NCBI RefSeq assembly: GCF_033807715.1
Contig: NC_084591.1
Coordinates: 29,662,590 to 29,726,589, forward strand
DNA length: 64,000 nt
Direction of reading: 5' to 3'
From: Cololabis saira
Lineage: Eukaryota; Chordata; Actinopteri; Beloniformes; Belonidae
Shown: one piece after another, positions 19,490 through 34,167 of the stretch
Layout of the letters: each line of letters starts with the position of its first letter
Position numbering within the stretch: the first letter of the stretch is position 1
The notes under the pieces: model-generated
Told to the model about the DNA's origin: nothing
Databases searched by the model: none
What the model saw: only the letters and a program-made list of their open reading frames with translations
Program-made: the position numbers and the translations under genes

Positions 19490-20240
19490 ACCCCCTTTTT
19501 CCTTCAGAACTGCCTTAATCCCTCATGGTATAGATTCAACAAGGTACTGTAAACATTCCTCAGAGAGTTTGGTCCATATTGACATGACAGCATCACGCAG
19601 TTGCTGCAGATTTGTCGGCGTCGCATCCATGATGCGAATCTCCTGTTTTACCACATCCCTAAGGTGCTCTATTGGATTAAGATATGGTGACTGTGGAGGC
19701 CATTTGAGGACAGTGAACTCATCGTCATGTTCAAGAAACCAGTCTGAGATTATTCGTGCTTTATGACATGGGACCTTATCCTGCTGTAAGTATCCATCAG
19801 AAGATGGTACACTGTGGTCATAAAGGGATGAACATGGTCAGCAACAATACTCAGGCTGTGGCATTGACGTGATACTCAATTAGTACTAATGGGCCCAAAG
19901 TGTGCAAGGAAAATATCCCCCACACTATTACACCACAAGCAGCCTGAACCGTTGATACAAGGCAGGATGGATCCATGCTTTCATGTTGATGATGCCAAAT
20001 TCTGATCCTACCATCCGAGGAGCAGAAATCGAGACTCATCAGAACAGGCAACGTTTTTCCAATCTTCTGTTGTACAATTTAGGTGAGCTTGTGTGAATTG
20101 TAGCCTCAGTTTCCTGTTCTTAGCTGACAGAAGTGGTACCTGGTGTGGTCTTCTGCTGCTGTAGCCCATCCACCTCAAGGTTGGATGTGTTGTGCGTTCA
20201 GAGATGCTCTTCTGCATACCTCGTAAGCATTTCAATTTCA
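19490..20240 (-). pseudogene. Tc1-like transposase relic, C-terminal two-thirds
   Basis: On the minus strand, pieces in order: GMQKSISERTT and MGYSSRRPHQVPLLSAKNRKLRLQF (second half of the paired DNA-binding domain and linker), DWKNVACSDESRFLL (first catalytic Asp), DGRIRIWHHQHESMDPSC, VWGIFSLHTLGPL. Further down come the regions around the last catalytic acidic residues and a C terminus ending in a KGG-like segment. These define a DD(34)D/E Tc1/mariner transposase. Several frameshifts separate the pieces, and the N-terminal third ends abruptly at about 20240. Terminal repeats are lost. Inactive. Confidence 0.85.
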
Positions 20241-20396
20241 CTGGTCTTTTTTTTTACTAGCATTTTATTTTCTCTGAGATAAAATGACACATAAAAGAGG
20301 ATGCGTTGTGTGAAATAAGCAGACTGTTTTTACAGAATGCAGCTTTTACAATTCTTTAAAAAAGGTACATGTAAATATGTAAAACCAAAAGGATAC

Positions 20397-20536
<140 letters not shown>

Positions 20537-20539
20537 GCA

Positions 20540-21955
20540 TTCTGTTAAGCAGAGAGGCAAAGACATAAAGAGAGACAAGACAACTGAAAAGAGGATTATA
20601 GACAGCATTTTTTACCCCCAGCTGCTCAGGTACTGTATATAAGACAGTGTGGAGAAATGGGCTTGGTGACCCGTGTCCCCCACCTTTCAAATCCCATCTC
20701 CTTCAATGAAATCAGGTGTCAAAGATTGCAGAGGATGTAGTGAAAACAAGCCAAACTCAATAACGGTTGGAGCTGTCACAGCTATAGAAAGGGGCAATAA
20801 AATAACCTTATAAACAAGAAAGAGGTGTCTTCAAACTGGTGCAGCGGTTGTTGTGGACAGTAGGGCAGAAATGTCTGACAGTGGCATTTGTGCATAACAT
20901 AGTGAACAACTAGTACATCTATGAGGTGTGTGTTTAAACATTTTGAAAGCAACATGGAAGATGCAACATTAACAACAAAAGGAGTGGTTGCTGTATTGTA
21001 GAACATTTAAATTCATATACCAAAGTTTTGACATAATGGTCATGGAAAGTGCAGTCTAGCAAATATTCATATGTATAATTTTGATATATTAAATCTTGAG
21101 ATCAAGATTTTAAGAGAAAATCAGCATGGACTGTCAAGAACAAGACCAAGAGAGACCAAGAGAAGATTGACGGAAAGTTGTATGATAATGCCGGCAAGAT
21201 ATGAACATGAACCTGACCCTGACCCTGTTCCATTTGTATTTATGCGTGTTTCTGTTACTACACAAAAAATGAGGGGAGAGTATTTCTGGAATTTGTGGAG
21301 TTTTTTGTTTGTTTCATTTTTTTTCACAAAATGTGTGTTGCACACTCAAATGACAGTTTAGGAATGATTTATTTCTGAAAAGCATTTCAGAGATTTTGTG
21401 TGGGGCATGACTGCGATGGTTGTTGGGATCTAAGGCGTGCAGGTAATGCAACTAAGTGGGAAGAGTGTGTGAAACTCTTTTTTTTTTGTCCATTTTACTT
21501 TGAATGCCAGAATAACATGTATTTAGAAAAAAATCGATTACCAACCATATTACTGTTATTAATCTAATTAATCTCTTTTGTAATCTCACCTAGAAATTGC
21601 TGGGAAAAGCCTTCAACTTGAGGTGTTTTCCTTTAAATTCATTACATTATTGTGGCGGATGAAACATTTATATATAACAATAGAAAAGTGGGTTTATACA
21701 ATATCATTAATTTATTTTTTTAAACAGACTTGAACGGATGCCTATGCTTCCTCCCTATTCAGCTGTTTCCCGATGCTGTGTTCTGGGGTCAATCCATAGA
21801 CTGTATACGGAGAACTGGACAAACTCCCTGTGATGTCATCCAGTTTTTTTGAAGAGTGCCTGGGGGTTATCTGGGGGCCCTAGAGGGCCTGGGTTGTCAG
21901 TGTGTGTTTGTCTAATGGCAGGGCTTTGCCTTTGGTGGGGGACCTCAGGGGGCTT
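20540..21955. other. No gene seen
   Basis: Unassigned DNA. Bases 21790-21845 (CATAGACTGTATACGG...) resemble a dispersed fish repeat, but I cannot define its ends. Short open frames have no recognisable motif. Confidence 0.4.
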
Positions 21956-21959
21956 ATGC

Positions 21960-23420
21960 GGAGCTCGGGCATACCTCCAGCAGTGGATTTAGTGCTTGGG
22001 TTGGCCTTGTGGGTTACTTTTGGGTAGGATGGTGTGGCCATCGATGAGGAGGGAGAAGTCCTTAGCACAAAATAAGAACTTTGGGTCCGTTAATGATGTA
22101 GTGAGTGTTGTTGGTGAGGTTGTGAAAGTAAAGTCTGCGGTGGTGTACAATTTGACCAAGAGGTATGTAGTGGATAAAGCAGAGGGGGCCAAGCATTGAG
22201 CCTTGAGGAAACTTTGGGTGACTGGGGTTGGTATGGGATTTACAGTTGTTAACAGAGACATAATGATAGTGATCAGAGAGGTAGGAAGTTAACCAAGTCA
22301 GTGCTATACCATTGATACCACAGAGTGACTGTAGACGATTGAGAAAGATGGAGTGGTTGATAGTGTTAAAGGCGAGGTGAGGTCGAGGAGGAGGGGGATG
22401 GTGAGGGAGCAAGAGTCGGATGTGAAGAGGAAGTCATTAGTCACTTTCAGTAAGGCTGCTTCCAGTGATGTGGTTGGTATCGAAACTAGATTGGAATGTT
22501 TCAAAAACTTGCAGGAGTGAAGATACTGCTGAAGCTGCATAATGACGAAGCACTCCAGTATTTTGGAGGGCAGCGAGAGATTGGAGATGGGTTTAAAATG
22601 ATCCAGGTTGTCATGGTCCAAGCCAGGTTTTCTCAGGATGGGAGTGTTAAGCCTGGATTATGGTTCTGCACTACACCAACGCAGAGCACACGCTGCTGCT
22701 GTGACCCTTCAGACTTCTCTATCACTCCATTTCGCCGTGGTGCAATACCCCCCGCGAGCGCAGGGGGGGTGCATTCTTTTCCTGAATGGTTTGTCCGACT
22801 TTTCCGGTCACAGTGAATCAAAGAGATAAGGACAACTATTGTGCAAAAAACAAAAACAAAAAAAAAATCACACATACACGAAGAAAAGAGCGCTGAAAGT
22901 TCACTACTGCTTCACGAACCGGAACCGGAAATACGTTGCTACCAAGCAAACCAATCACAGCCCTCTCGGTCTGCGTTGGTCTGCGACCTCTTGTCGCGTA
23001 GTTACAAGTTTTGGGATGTGCGCATCAGGCACGGCATGGCGTGTGCCGTGGGGTGCTCAACCTGCGGCGCACGCTCGGCGTCGATTTAACGCAGAACCAT
23101 AATCCAGCCTTTAGTTGCAAGTTTTTAGTGATGGTGGGTTAGAGCCAGTGCTGAGGGGAAGTGTTGATTATGATAAGTGGGGTGAGACAGGGGAGACAGG
23201 CTTTGATAATGGGAGAAAGGATGGGGTCCAGGTGGGAGGAAGTGAGTTTCATGCTGGTGATGAGTTCTGAGACTTCAGAAAGAGATCAGGGTGAGAAGGA
23301 TGAGAAACTATGACTGATTAGTTTCTGATTGAGTTCTAGTTCAGAGGATGGGTGGGGAGGAAGAGGCAGCAAGTTGTCTATTGTTTCAAATTGAGTTTGA
23401 AAAAAAAAGGGCAGAACATT
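21960..23420 (-). pseudogene. L2-type LINE ORF2 relic, split by a MITE
   Basis: Read on the minus strand: near 23230-23400 the linker before the RT; at 22304-22645 KPGLDHDNLDHFKPISNL, SKILECFVIMQLQQYL and ITPTTSLEAALLK-like segments; at 22062-22412 FNTINHSIFLNRLQ, GIALTWLTSYLSD, PQGSMLGPL and PLGQIVHH; then a decayed thumb to about 21960. The order and motifs are those of L2/CR1-like RTs. The YADD motif region is degraded, and several frameshifts and stops occur. The Harbinger-type MITE at 22650-23110 interrupts it just upstream of KPGLDHDNL. Inactive. Confidence 0.8.
22650..23110. mobile_element. Harbinger-type MITE inserted in the L2 relic
   Basis: A 461-bp element. Left end AGCCTGGATTATGGTTCTGC, right end GCAGAACCATAATCCAGCCT, near-perfect inverted repeats. 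It is flanked by TTA on both sides (22647-22649 and 23111-23113), the classic PIF/Harbinger 3-bp target duplication. Inside are GCGTCGATTTAA-like subterminal motifs. There is no transposase frame. Removing it rejoins the L2 frame region. Confidence 0.88.
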
Positions 23421-24585
23421 GTAGCATTTGTCTATGGTAGTGGTGGCTGTAATATTGTTGTTAGGTTTTATTCGTTTCTATTAGTTTTTTGAAGGTGGAA
23501 AACAAAGTACAAGGATTTGATTAGTTGAAGTGGATAATTTCCGAGTAAAACTCCAAGTGAGCATTACTGGGTGCAGTCTCACTCTTTGAGATACTGCTAT
23601 TGCAGTTTACTTACTAGAGATAGTCATCAGCAGTGGCCCAACCTCCACATGCAACACTTGCTGAAAAATTATAAATGACTGTACCATCAAATATATAAAA
23701 AGCTACTGTTTTTAATATGAAATTCCTACAAGCCTCAGTCATGGTAATTATGAGCTGTACTTCAGATCCTACCAAAAACAGTTTCAAGGTAGAGCTTAAT
23801 GCACAGATATCTTACCTTGCTTTGTATGTAAACCGCAAAGTAGAAGAGGGTATTTTTGCAACTCCTCTGTTCCTAGGGAGACAGTAAGAGTGGTGAAACT
23901 CTGTGCAGAAGTGAGCAGGCATCACAGTCAAGCTACTCTTAGCATACCAAGATAGTCCTGTCACTCAGCTGTTTCAGCAATGCAGAGACACTGTGTTAAC
24001 AATCACACATGGATGCTGCACTCTCTGTTCTGTGGGAACTACCTAAGGTGAACATTGGTTGTTTGACAAAGGTGTTTTTTTGGTGCTGATATGGCCGTGT
24101 AACTTATGTGAAAAGAGTTACCAAATATCTCATAAGAGATGAAGGTTCAGCTAATGTTCGCATCATATCTGTTGCCCATGAAGTTGAAATTGTCATGGTT
24201 TTACCAAGTTTTTTTGGCCCACATGCAGTACACACTCAGGAGACCAAGAAAAGTATAAAATGTTTAGAGGAATGATTCGTTTAGAGATATGAAGGAAAAC
24301 TGTTTAGAGAGTCAGAGAGGCTGAGCTTACTGGCGATGAGAAGGGAATCCGCCAGGGAGGAACGAACAAGGTCTGAGATTAGTCAGGAAGGATTGACTTG
24401 AAATGAATGGGAAGGATCCAGGAGACAGGTAGGTTCAGAGTCATTTGTTGGATTCTTTCAGAATGGTCGTTGAGAGGAACACGGTGGAGGGTGAGCAGGA
24501 CTCGATCACAGGAGGAATGAGAAGAGAGGTTCCGGGAACCTGCCAGCCAGGCACTTAATATGGAGACTGAAGGTATGCAGGTAGG
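23421..24585. other. No gene seen
   Basis: Possibly the upstream part of the L2 relic at its left side, then unassigned DNA up to the hAT element. No clear motif or repeat ends. Confidence 0.35.
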
Positions 24586-25237
24586 CAGGGCCGCCGCAAG
24601 GGGTGTGCGAACCGCTAGGGGCCTCGCGCTATGGGCCGTTTTTTTTTTTTTTTTTTTCAATTATTTTTTTTTTTTTGTTTTTTTTTTTAGTTTTTTCCCT
24701 TATAAATATCAACAGTCACGTTCCATTACAGACCTAAATGTGTACTAGTCTGTGCATATCAATAAATATATGTGCAATGATGCGCGTGTCTGTTGTTCAA
24801 TACAACTGCGTCAGACCAAGCGCAGACACAAGCTGCTCTGATCAAGACGGGTGGAGTTGGAACAAACTGTCACACAATGTCGAGAGAACGATATAAATTC
24901 AGGAAATTTCCATCAGGGGATGAAAAAAGAAAAAAACTAAAGAAAATGGAAGAGTTTAATGCCTCTCTGAAAGCCTCGTTAGATAAATTTGTTACAAAAA
25001 TCACCGATCCGACCAGGTCTCAAGCAGCCGCGGGGCCCCGCGTCGAGGCAGTCGAGATGATGATGAGGCAGGGGAAGGTATCCAGTATTTTGCTAATTGG
25101 AGAGTTAAAATTGCGCATATAGACACCCAATCCGACCCGGAAAACCCAAAGATTTTGCGCGCGTGAGCGTAGCGAGCGCGCAAGGGCCCCCCCCGGCCAT
25201 TTCGCACAGGGCCTCGCAAATCTCCCAGTCGGCTCTG
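24586..25237 (+). mobile_element. hAT deletion derivative with a transposase remnant
   Basis: Left end CAGGGCCGCC, right end CGGCTCTG, with an exact 8-bp target duplication CAGGTAGG (24578-24585 and 25238-25245). Subterminal regions at both ends carry GGGCCTCGC-like motifs in opposite orientation. The 652-bp length and the residual coding piece at 24877 suggest an internally deleted copy of an autonomous element. T-rich runs lie at 24640-24690. Confidence 0.85.
24877..25122 (+). pseudogene. Truncated hAT transposase N-terminus
   Basis: From the ATG at 24877 the frame reads MSRERYKFRKFPSGDEKRKK and continues as a Lys/Glu-rich segment ending near DPTRSQAAAGPR. In my recollection, teleost hAT transposases related to ZMYM-type annotations start like this (RKFPSGDEKRKKxK), just before a BED or TTF-type zinc finger. 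Here the zinc finger, catalytic core and dimerisation domain are gone. After about residue 50 the frame runs into unrelated sequence. It cannot be functional, but it points to the parent family. Confidence 0.6.
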
Positions 25238-25295
25238 CAGGTAGGTACAGAAACCAGGAACATTCTGGGGACAAACTTCTGGCAGCATGCTCCCT

Positions 25296-25881
25296 TTGGC
25301 GGCGTTCAAACTGCAGGCAAATCTGATTCATATCTGATTCCTTCTCATATCCGATTTTCAGGGCTGACTGTCCACACTGTTTTTAGCAAGTGTCCAAATC
25401 GCATCTGGCTCTGTTCAGACTGGGCCACATCATTGACTGATCTGACGGGTTGCCGTAGCAACGACGTCGGAGCGGAGGCGTCATCCAGCGCGTGTATTGT
25501 GTGACGTCATGTAATTGCGACAACAAAAACAATAACAATTGTTTAACAATAACAATAACGGCATCTTCCGACTGCTCCATACCTGTAACGTAGCTCCACA
25601 ACTCGAAATGGGCGGATGGTTTGTGGCATGGGTCTGGTCTGGCGTCGCATAGAGTGACGTTGCGGACAGTCAAAACCGATCTGAGTGTTTGGAGCTGTTC
25701 AGACTGAGACGCATCTGCCCAAATGCGACATGAAACTACCTCCCGGAGGTGGTTTCGATCAGGTTTGCAAAAATCGGATCTCATGCGGTTTGGGACTGTT
25801 CAGACTTCAAATTAGTCATCCAGTTTCAATCTGGATGGGCTAAAAATCGGATATTGGCTGGCAGTCCGAACGCAGCCCAAA
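25296..25881. mobile_element. Non-autonomous element with GCGTTCAAACTGC-type inverted ends
   Basis: The left end TTTGGCGGCGTTCAAACTGC is matched in inverse at the right by GGCAGTCCGAACGCAGCCCAAA. The interior repeats a CTGTTCAGACT motif (25412, 25706, 25796) and AAATCGGAT-like motifs in both orientations near the ends. There is no transposase. I found no clear target duplication, so the superfamily is undecided. Confidence 0.6.
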
Positions 25882-25889
25882 TCCTCCTG

Positions 25890-28428
<2,539 letters not shown>

Positions 28429-29429
28429 GTCTGAACACATTCCAGGACAGATTCAGGCTTGATCTCTCAGGACTCGTGAAGACCTTCTGGGACGCTAGTG
28501 TCTTGTGTCCACATGTCTTTTATAGTTCAAACAGGAAACCATCTGGGGACAAATTGAAGGGCCACCTAATAAACTAATATTGCCTTGGGTAATAACTCTT
28601 TTGTACACACATGACTGCAATAAAGCTCTTGTGTTTGTGGAGGATCTTTCCAGGGACTAGACTTCTCATCAGTATTGAACATATTCTTTGCTGAATAAAG
28701 TTTGGAAAATACTTTGAATTGGATCTTCCTCATCTTGATTTTTTTGTTTGCTTGTTTGTTAGATTTATGTGTGTGAGTTACACCTAGTTTTTCCAGCCTC
28801 TGACTTTGGAGATTAAAAGTAACTATGCACAGGGAGTATGAACGCAAAAATGTGTTTACATGGATACCTAGAGTGGGAGGTTCGGCTCTGATCACTCAAC
28901 ACATTTGGATACAGATTTTCACACCAGATGTTCACACACAAGCTAAGTGCTGGATATTTGAAGTTGGATTTCAGTGGATGCATCTCTGGGCCTGTGTCGG
29001 GAGGGCTTTGAAAAAAATAAATAAACGAAGGCTTGAGTGGGGTGGGTGATAGGCAGGGCTCAAATGCCAATTTCATTATTCCAAAAAACACAAGAGAAAA
29101 ATTGTTCCTGGACTTCAATCCTTTTTTCTAAGATTTAAACTGGCAGGGTAGACATTAATGAGGATATGGGTCAGGAGTGTGGCAGCATAGTCAGATGCTC
29201 CGCCCACAAACAAAAAAAAAAAAGTGAGGGGTGATGGTGAAAGAATGAAAGAAAATGGGGGCAATGCTGCACCACAACACTTAGTGTGTGATTCATATTA
29301 ACCTTCACCTGTTGAAACTACTCAATGTTTTCAAACCCACCTCAACCTTGTTTTAAAAAAAAAAAAAATTTATAAAATGGGGGAAAAAAAGAAGAAAATA
29401 ATGTTGCAGTGTCTAGTATTCCCATCTCA
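28429..29429. other. No gene seen
   Basis: Unassigned AT-rich DNA. Short open frames only, none with a recognisable domain. Confidence 0.4.
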
Positions 29430-29765
29430 GCTGGTAGTTGATTCCAGGCTTGGACGGTAAAGACGAAATGCCCCATCCTTTGTTCTTGACCTGGAGATGG
29501 AAAACAATGAGACTTAAGCACAATTTGGTCTTAAGGACTTTGGTTTATTTTAGAAGGAATTTAAAGTTGATTTCTAAGTTTTACTGAGAGCCAGTGAGGA
29601 GAGGCGTAAACAGGAGAAATGCCATCTCTCTTGGCAGGATCCACCCATACTCTGGCTGCAGCTTTTTGGATCAGTTGAAACGTTTTCAGGAAATTAATTG
29701 GACGCGCAGCTTAAATGCCATCACAGTAGCCTAGATGTGATGAACGCCTGGATCAGACTTTCAGC
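29430..29765 (-). pseudogene. L2/Jockey-type RT C-terminal relic
   Basis: On the minus strand, separated by frameshifts and stops: FITSRL-YCDGI, FQLIQKAAARVWVDPAKRDGISPVYASPHWLSVKLR, then SRTKDGAFR and WNQLPAEMG. These match the order of the thumb and C-terminal part of L2-type reverse transcriptases (QNAAARxLT...HWLPVxxRI...RAF...WNxLP). Heavily mutated and incomplete. Confidence 0.6.
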
Positions 29766-30004
29766 ATTGTTTTGAGAAACAGAGGAAATGCAATTTAAGA
29801 TAATTAAAAATGTGAATTAAGCTGGGAATTAAGCTGGGTAATACAAACTGAAAACTATTTTTTTTCCTCTCTCTTCTCCTTTTCAACAGATTTGGTTTCG
29901 TCCAGAACATACTGTTGCCTGGGTGGCACTGCCCATGTAAAGTTTATTTAAAAGAAAAAAACAACCTCACCTAGAGTGAGGTGCTATCCCAAATGTTCTA
30001 GGGC

Positions 30005-30170
30005 TGTGTTTCCCAATCCTGGTCCTCTGGGTCCACTGTCCTGCATGTTTTAGATGTTTCTCTGCTGGTTCAAATTAACGGTCCTCATTAGCTTCATAAG
30101 GGTCTGTTGATGACACAGCTACTTGTATGACGGCGTGCAGAAGCAGGGTGGCATTGCCATTAAAGGTGCT
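30005..30170. repeat. Half copy of a hAT-derived MITE
   Basis: Contains GTTTCCCAATCCTGGTCCTC and CCTGCATGTTTTAGATGTTTC, shared in part with the repeat at 4040-4260. The mirror half is not recognisable. Confidence 0.5.
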
Positions 30171-30836
30171 CTGATGGAAGTGTGTGACAAATGTGAATAA
30201 AAAAAATCAAACATTACCCCCTTATGTTTTAATTTTGCTAATGCTCTGCTGATATACAATTGTAAATGGCCCAATCCATTTTATTGGGGAAAAATATTTA
30301 CGCAACATATTTTACTCTATACAAACTGATCATAGATATAATTATTTATGCAACACCACACATCTACACAGCATATACAGTCAATAGCCCACTCTTTTGT
30401 AATAAAACCTTTTTTTCCCCAGTGTCAAAAAACCTCTCTCAGTCTTGTTGCTAGCTCTCAACACAAATCAATGAACAAATCAATGAGGTTCATTAAGCTG
30501 AAATCCCCCAAGATTAAATGCAGTTGCTTGGTCACAAAGAAAACAAAAATACAGACTCAAGCTACTCCGTCACTATAACTAGATAGAAAAACTAAACAAC
30601 ACAGGAGCAGTATGGCTCTTCACTAATTGATTTTGTCGAACCTTAAAAGACGGTAGCTGGCCGAACAGACTTCATTCTGTTCTTCTTCACCGATTGAATT
30701 TTTTTTTTTTTTTCATGAAGTATTGTGTTGTTTGGATACACTTGTTCAGACCTTAAACTCTAACAAGGAAGGGATATATTATATAGTTCCATGCTGAGAT
30801 ACAATACATGTAGCCTCAGCTGAAACAACATCAAGT

Positions 30837-31250
30837 GTCAGGATTAAGAAGTTGAGGACCCAACTGCAGGAGACCAACGGAAGAGGCAGGAGTAACAAAC
30901 AAAGTGTTTATCTAAACATCAGGCTCAGGTGAAGCAAGGAATCCAAGAGAGCCAAAAATCCAAGAATATTAATAAAAAGGCAACTCCAGGAATAACAGAA
31001 AATGTTGAGATAAGCAGAAAGACAGGGAAGGGAAGCAGGGCAATATAGACACTCTGACAGATCCTCAAAAGGTAATGATACACAGGTGAATGAGGAGGTA
31101 AGGGCCCACAGAGGAAATCAAACAAGAGGCCCCAAGGAAAAAGGGAAAGCATTATCAAGTTAAAACAAGAAATGAAAATACAAAACAGAAGTCCAGCAGT
31201 AAATATGAGAAAACCAACACCAAAACTTCAACACACTGGAGAACAAAAGG
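30837..31250. repeat. Probable dispersed teleost repeat starting TGTCAGGA
   Basis: TGTCAGGATTAAGAAGTTGAGGACCC...GCAGGAG and the following purine-rich stretch have the look of a dispersed repeat I recall from other fish sequences, perhaps an LTR. I see no second end or target duplication, so class and right boundary are guesses. Confidence 0.35.
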
Positions 31251-31346
31251 TAATACTCAATTCAACTCAAAAACTTTAAAAACAACACAATTGGCCAAAG
31301 AAACAGAGAGAAAGAAATTACAATTTGAAAGAATAAAGTCAACATC

Positions 31347-31640
31347 TCAACCCGGCCAAACGAATAAAAGATAAAAATAAAAAAAATAAAAAAATAAACC
31401 TGGAAGCAATTGGGAGCCAATGCCAATGATACCAACACTGGGGTGATGTGCTCCTATTTTTTTTGTACCAGTTAAAAGATGACCTGCAGCATTTTGAAAA
31501 AGATTCTGACATATCCCAGAATGAAGTGCATTAGCAGCTTCAAAGGCCTCAATGGGCCCAAACAACATGAGCTCGGTCTTTGAGGTGCAAGAAATCTTGT
31601 GACAACCATGCTTTAATTTCCGTAATGCACTCAAGAAGCT
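31347..31640 (-). pseudogene. L2-type RT C-terminal relic with internal deletion
   Basis: On the minus strand: SKTELMLFGPIE (the SDKTEVxLxGP region after the palm), then directly CQNLFQNAAGHLLTGTKK and the remains of the HWLPV region. The segment between them is missing. With the endonuclease piece at 32050-32705 it forms one broken L2 copy in the same orientation. Confidence 0.7.
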
Positions 31641-31659
31641 GGCTCACAGAAAATCCTTT

Positions 31660-31790
31660 TTTTATTTCTTATTTTACTTTTTTTTCTCCCTTGTCTGCAT
31701 ATATATTAATGGTTAATACCAAGTTTGGTAAAACTTAAAGCACATATATGCATTTTAATCTTTTTTTTTTTAAACTTACACTCGGTACTA
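31660..31790. repeat. Fragment related to the interior of the hAT element at 17997
   Basis: A T-rich run, then CCTTGTCTGCATATATATTAATGGTTAATACC and CATATATGCATT, matching 18130-18220 (CCTTGCCTGCACACATATTAATG...). A shorter match (ACCTTGTCTGCACACATAT) follows a T run at 55528-55572. Confidence 0.55.
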
Positions 31791-32049
31791 TGGTGGGTTT
31801 TAAAACAAGATAGAAACACCTCAAGAATATTGTGCTCATCTAAAAATAAAATTTAGAGATTAGCCTGAAATTTTATAACACTGAGCAGTCCAAGTCTGGC
31901 TTTTTAATTAGTTGTGTCACCACTGCATGCTCATAACTCACAGGCACATTCACCCTTGCTAAACTGCCATTTAAAATACTGAGCACAAAAAGTATAACTT
32001 AGCACCAGTGGAAGAATTTATAACACGATAAAACTGGGCTGGAGCACAA

Positions 32050-32705
32050 GATTTTACCACAGGACAAGGAAGAAGAACATGAAATTTCACAGGCTTATGG
32101 TCGGAGAAGAGAGGATCACAAACCTATAAATCACAATCAGTAAGTCCATGAGTTAAAATCAAATCGAGAATGTGACCATGCTCCTGAGTGGGAGCACACA
32201 TATGCTGAACAAAATTAAGTAAATCAGGTCTAAAAAGTCTTTGGCCCAGAGCTTCACTGTACAAGACGTGAATATTAAAATCACCAACAATTAAAACTCC
32301 AAAGTCTCCAAAAAAGTCTTAGGTGTACTTGGGTGGTCTATATACAGCGCACAACAATGGAGAAACTGAGCCAAAATCAAATAAACTCAGTTCAAAGCTG
32401 GAACATGATGTTGTCTGCGTGACCTGTTTACAAGTGTAGCAGTTCTTGTAAGCAGTCGCAATGTCTCCTGCTTCCTGAAGGGCTGAAGACCTCACAACAT
32501 TGAAATACTGGCAGCCAGGAGGCAAAAGTTGACAAAACGCGCTGGACTCAACGATGGGCATCCATGTTTCTGTCAGACACAGGAAATCCAGCTGGCGGGG
32601 CATGAAGATATCCTTTAAAATAAAAGTTTTGTTGGCGATGGAACTAGATGCAGGTTCCGTAGGTTCACCCCGCGACGTCAGAGGTAATGGACGTAGTTGC
32701 AACAA
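32050..32705 (-). pseudogene. L2-type LINE endonuclease (APE) relic
   Basis: The frame at 32319-32705 (minus) reads SIANKTFILKDIF, LDFLCLTETWM (the N-V/T-ETW active-site region of APE-type endonucleases), PPGCQYFNVVR, SSFELSLF and LLCAVYRPPK. This order is the N-terminal endonuclease of L2/CR1-like LINEs. Continuation to about 32050 is in broken frames and includes remnants of the GDFNIH-type and SDH-type motifs. The RT palm is absent. Confidence 0.75.
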
Positions 32706-34165
32706 GTCAGCTGGCCCGTTTCAGAATCCACTACAGGAACCAAGTAAGAACTAATCGGATCCAGAGAACGCCACAAAACAAAGTGGCAATGTTACAACCC
32801 AATAATTCCAGCAAGACCGGCATAAGAACACGCTATAGGCTTCAAGTTTTACAAGCCTGCTGCTACGTTCTCCCTGGCGTCTGCGCCCTGTGCGTGCAAG
32901 TGGAGCCACTACCCAGCACAGGTAAGCTAAACTGATATGCCAGTTTTCCCAACGTTCTGTCTGAAGTGGCCCAGTTTTTAAAATGAAGTTGAAGATTTAG
33001 AAATGTTTGGCAATCATACACCAGGAAAGAGTTGACTTCTAAAACAATAAATGAAAAAAGCAGGAAAAATGTAATTAAAGTCAGTGGCGACAGACTTGTG
33101 CCATCTTGCCAACAATAATCTAATAAATAAATACATCATCTTATAAACCCCAAATCAGTATTCAAGGACCATAACACCATAAAGGATTTTATTGTTAAAA
33201 AAATCACTTTCATTTCTCATCACTATTTTACTACTTTGCAACATGTGACCTCCTTCACTTACCATCTGCAAAAGCACCACAAGTAAAGTTAAACTTCTGT
33301 TTGTTTGTTTTTTGCTCACAGAGCTAAAGTAGATATGGCAGAGGTGACAAGAAGAGGAAAGACAGCATGAGGAGGATCCTCTGAGATAGAAAACTGTACA
33401 AGTTACTTTGTGTATCTTTTTAAATACTTGCAAAAGAATCAACTCATCCTGAAATTTAAAGCCCATACAGCTTAGTTATTAGTTATATTTTGTGATACCC
33501 AAAACTTATTGCACCAGCCCCTCATGGACCTTCCTGTGGGTGGTAAGCCTACTGGAAGGTGAGACAAACTCCACCCATTATCTACACCCGCTTTATCCTT
33601 TGCAGGGTCACGGGGGTCTGCTGGTGCCTATCCCAGCCATTTTCAGGTGAGAACAAACTGAAATTTGAAATTCATTATGGAAATCACGGATATCTTGTTC
33701 TTTTGACTAAAGAGAAAAGAGGTGCTTAGTTCAGTGACTGCTGCAATAGACTGCTTATAGTATGGAAGAGCACGAGTGTCCGTGGAATGGGCAGCATATG
33801 TATCTGGAAAGGAAATATCAGTTCTGGGAGGAATATACAGGTTTTAAAGCAACAAACTCCTGCTTTTTCAGGGAAGGCTTTGCATCTTTTAACAGGACAA
33901 ATACAAAACCATATACTGCATCCATCACAAAATCATGGCTTCGTCCCAGATCTTTGAAAACATTCAGCTCATCTTGAAATAAAAAACACAACAAAGAAGT
34001 CTATTGAACAAATCCTATCAGACTTGAATGGGAAAACATTCCTCTCATGCTGGTCTCCTCAGTTTCCAGACATATATGGTCTACTGTTAAAAGAAGTTGG
34101 AATGATACACAGTCACTGTGTTCAAACTTTTTTAGATATATTTCTGCCATCAAATAATTCTTTAT
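32706..34165. other. No gene seen; short dispersed-repeat fragment at 33570-33650
   Basis: Bases 33570-33650 (CACCCGCTTTATCCTTTGCAGGGTCACGGGGG...CCTATCCCAGC) match the start of the repeat at 59085-59395. The remainder is unassigned. Confidence 0.5.
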
Positions 34166-34167
34166 AA

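Noticed and set aside
25383..25784. 133-codon minus-strand open frame
   Set aside because: Lies inside a non-coding inverted-repeat element and has no recognisable motif.
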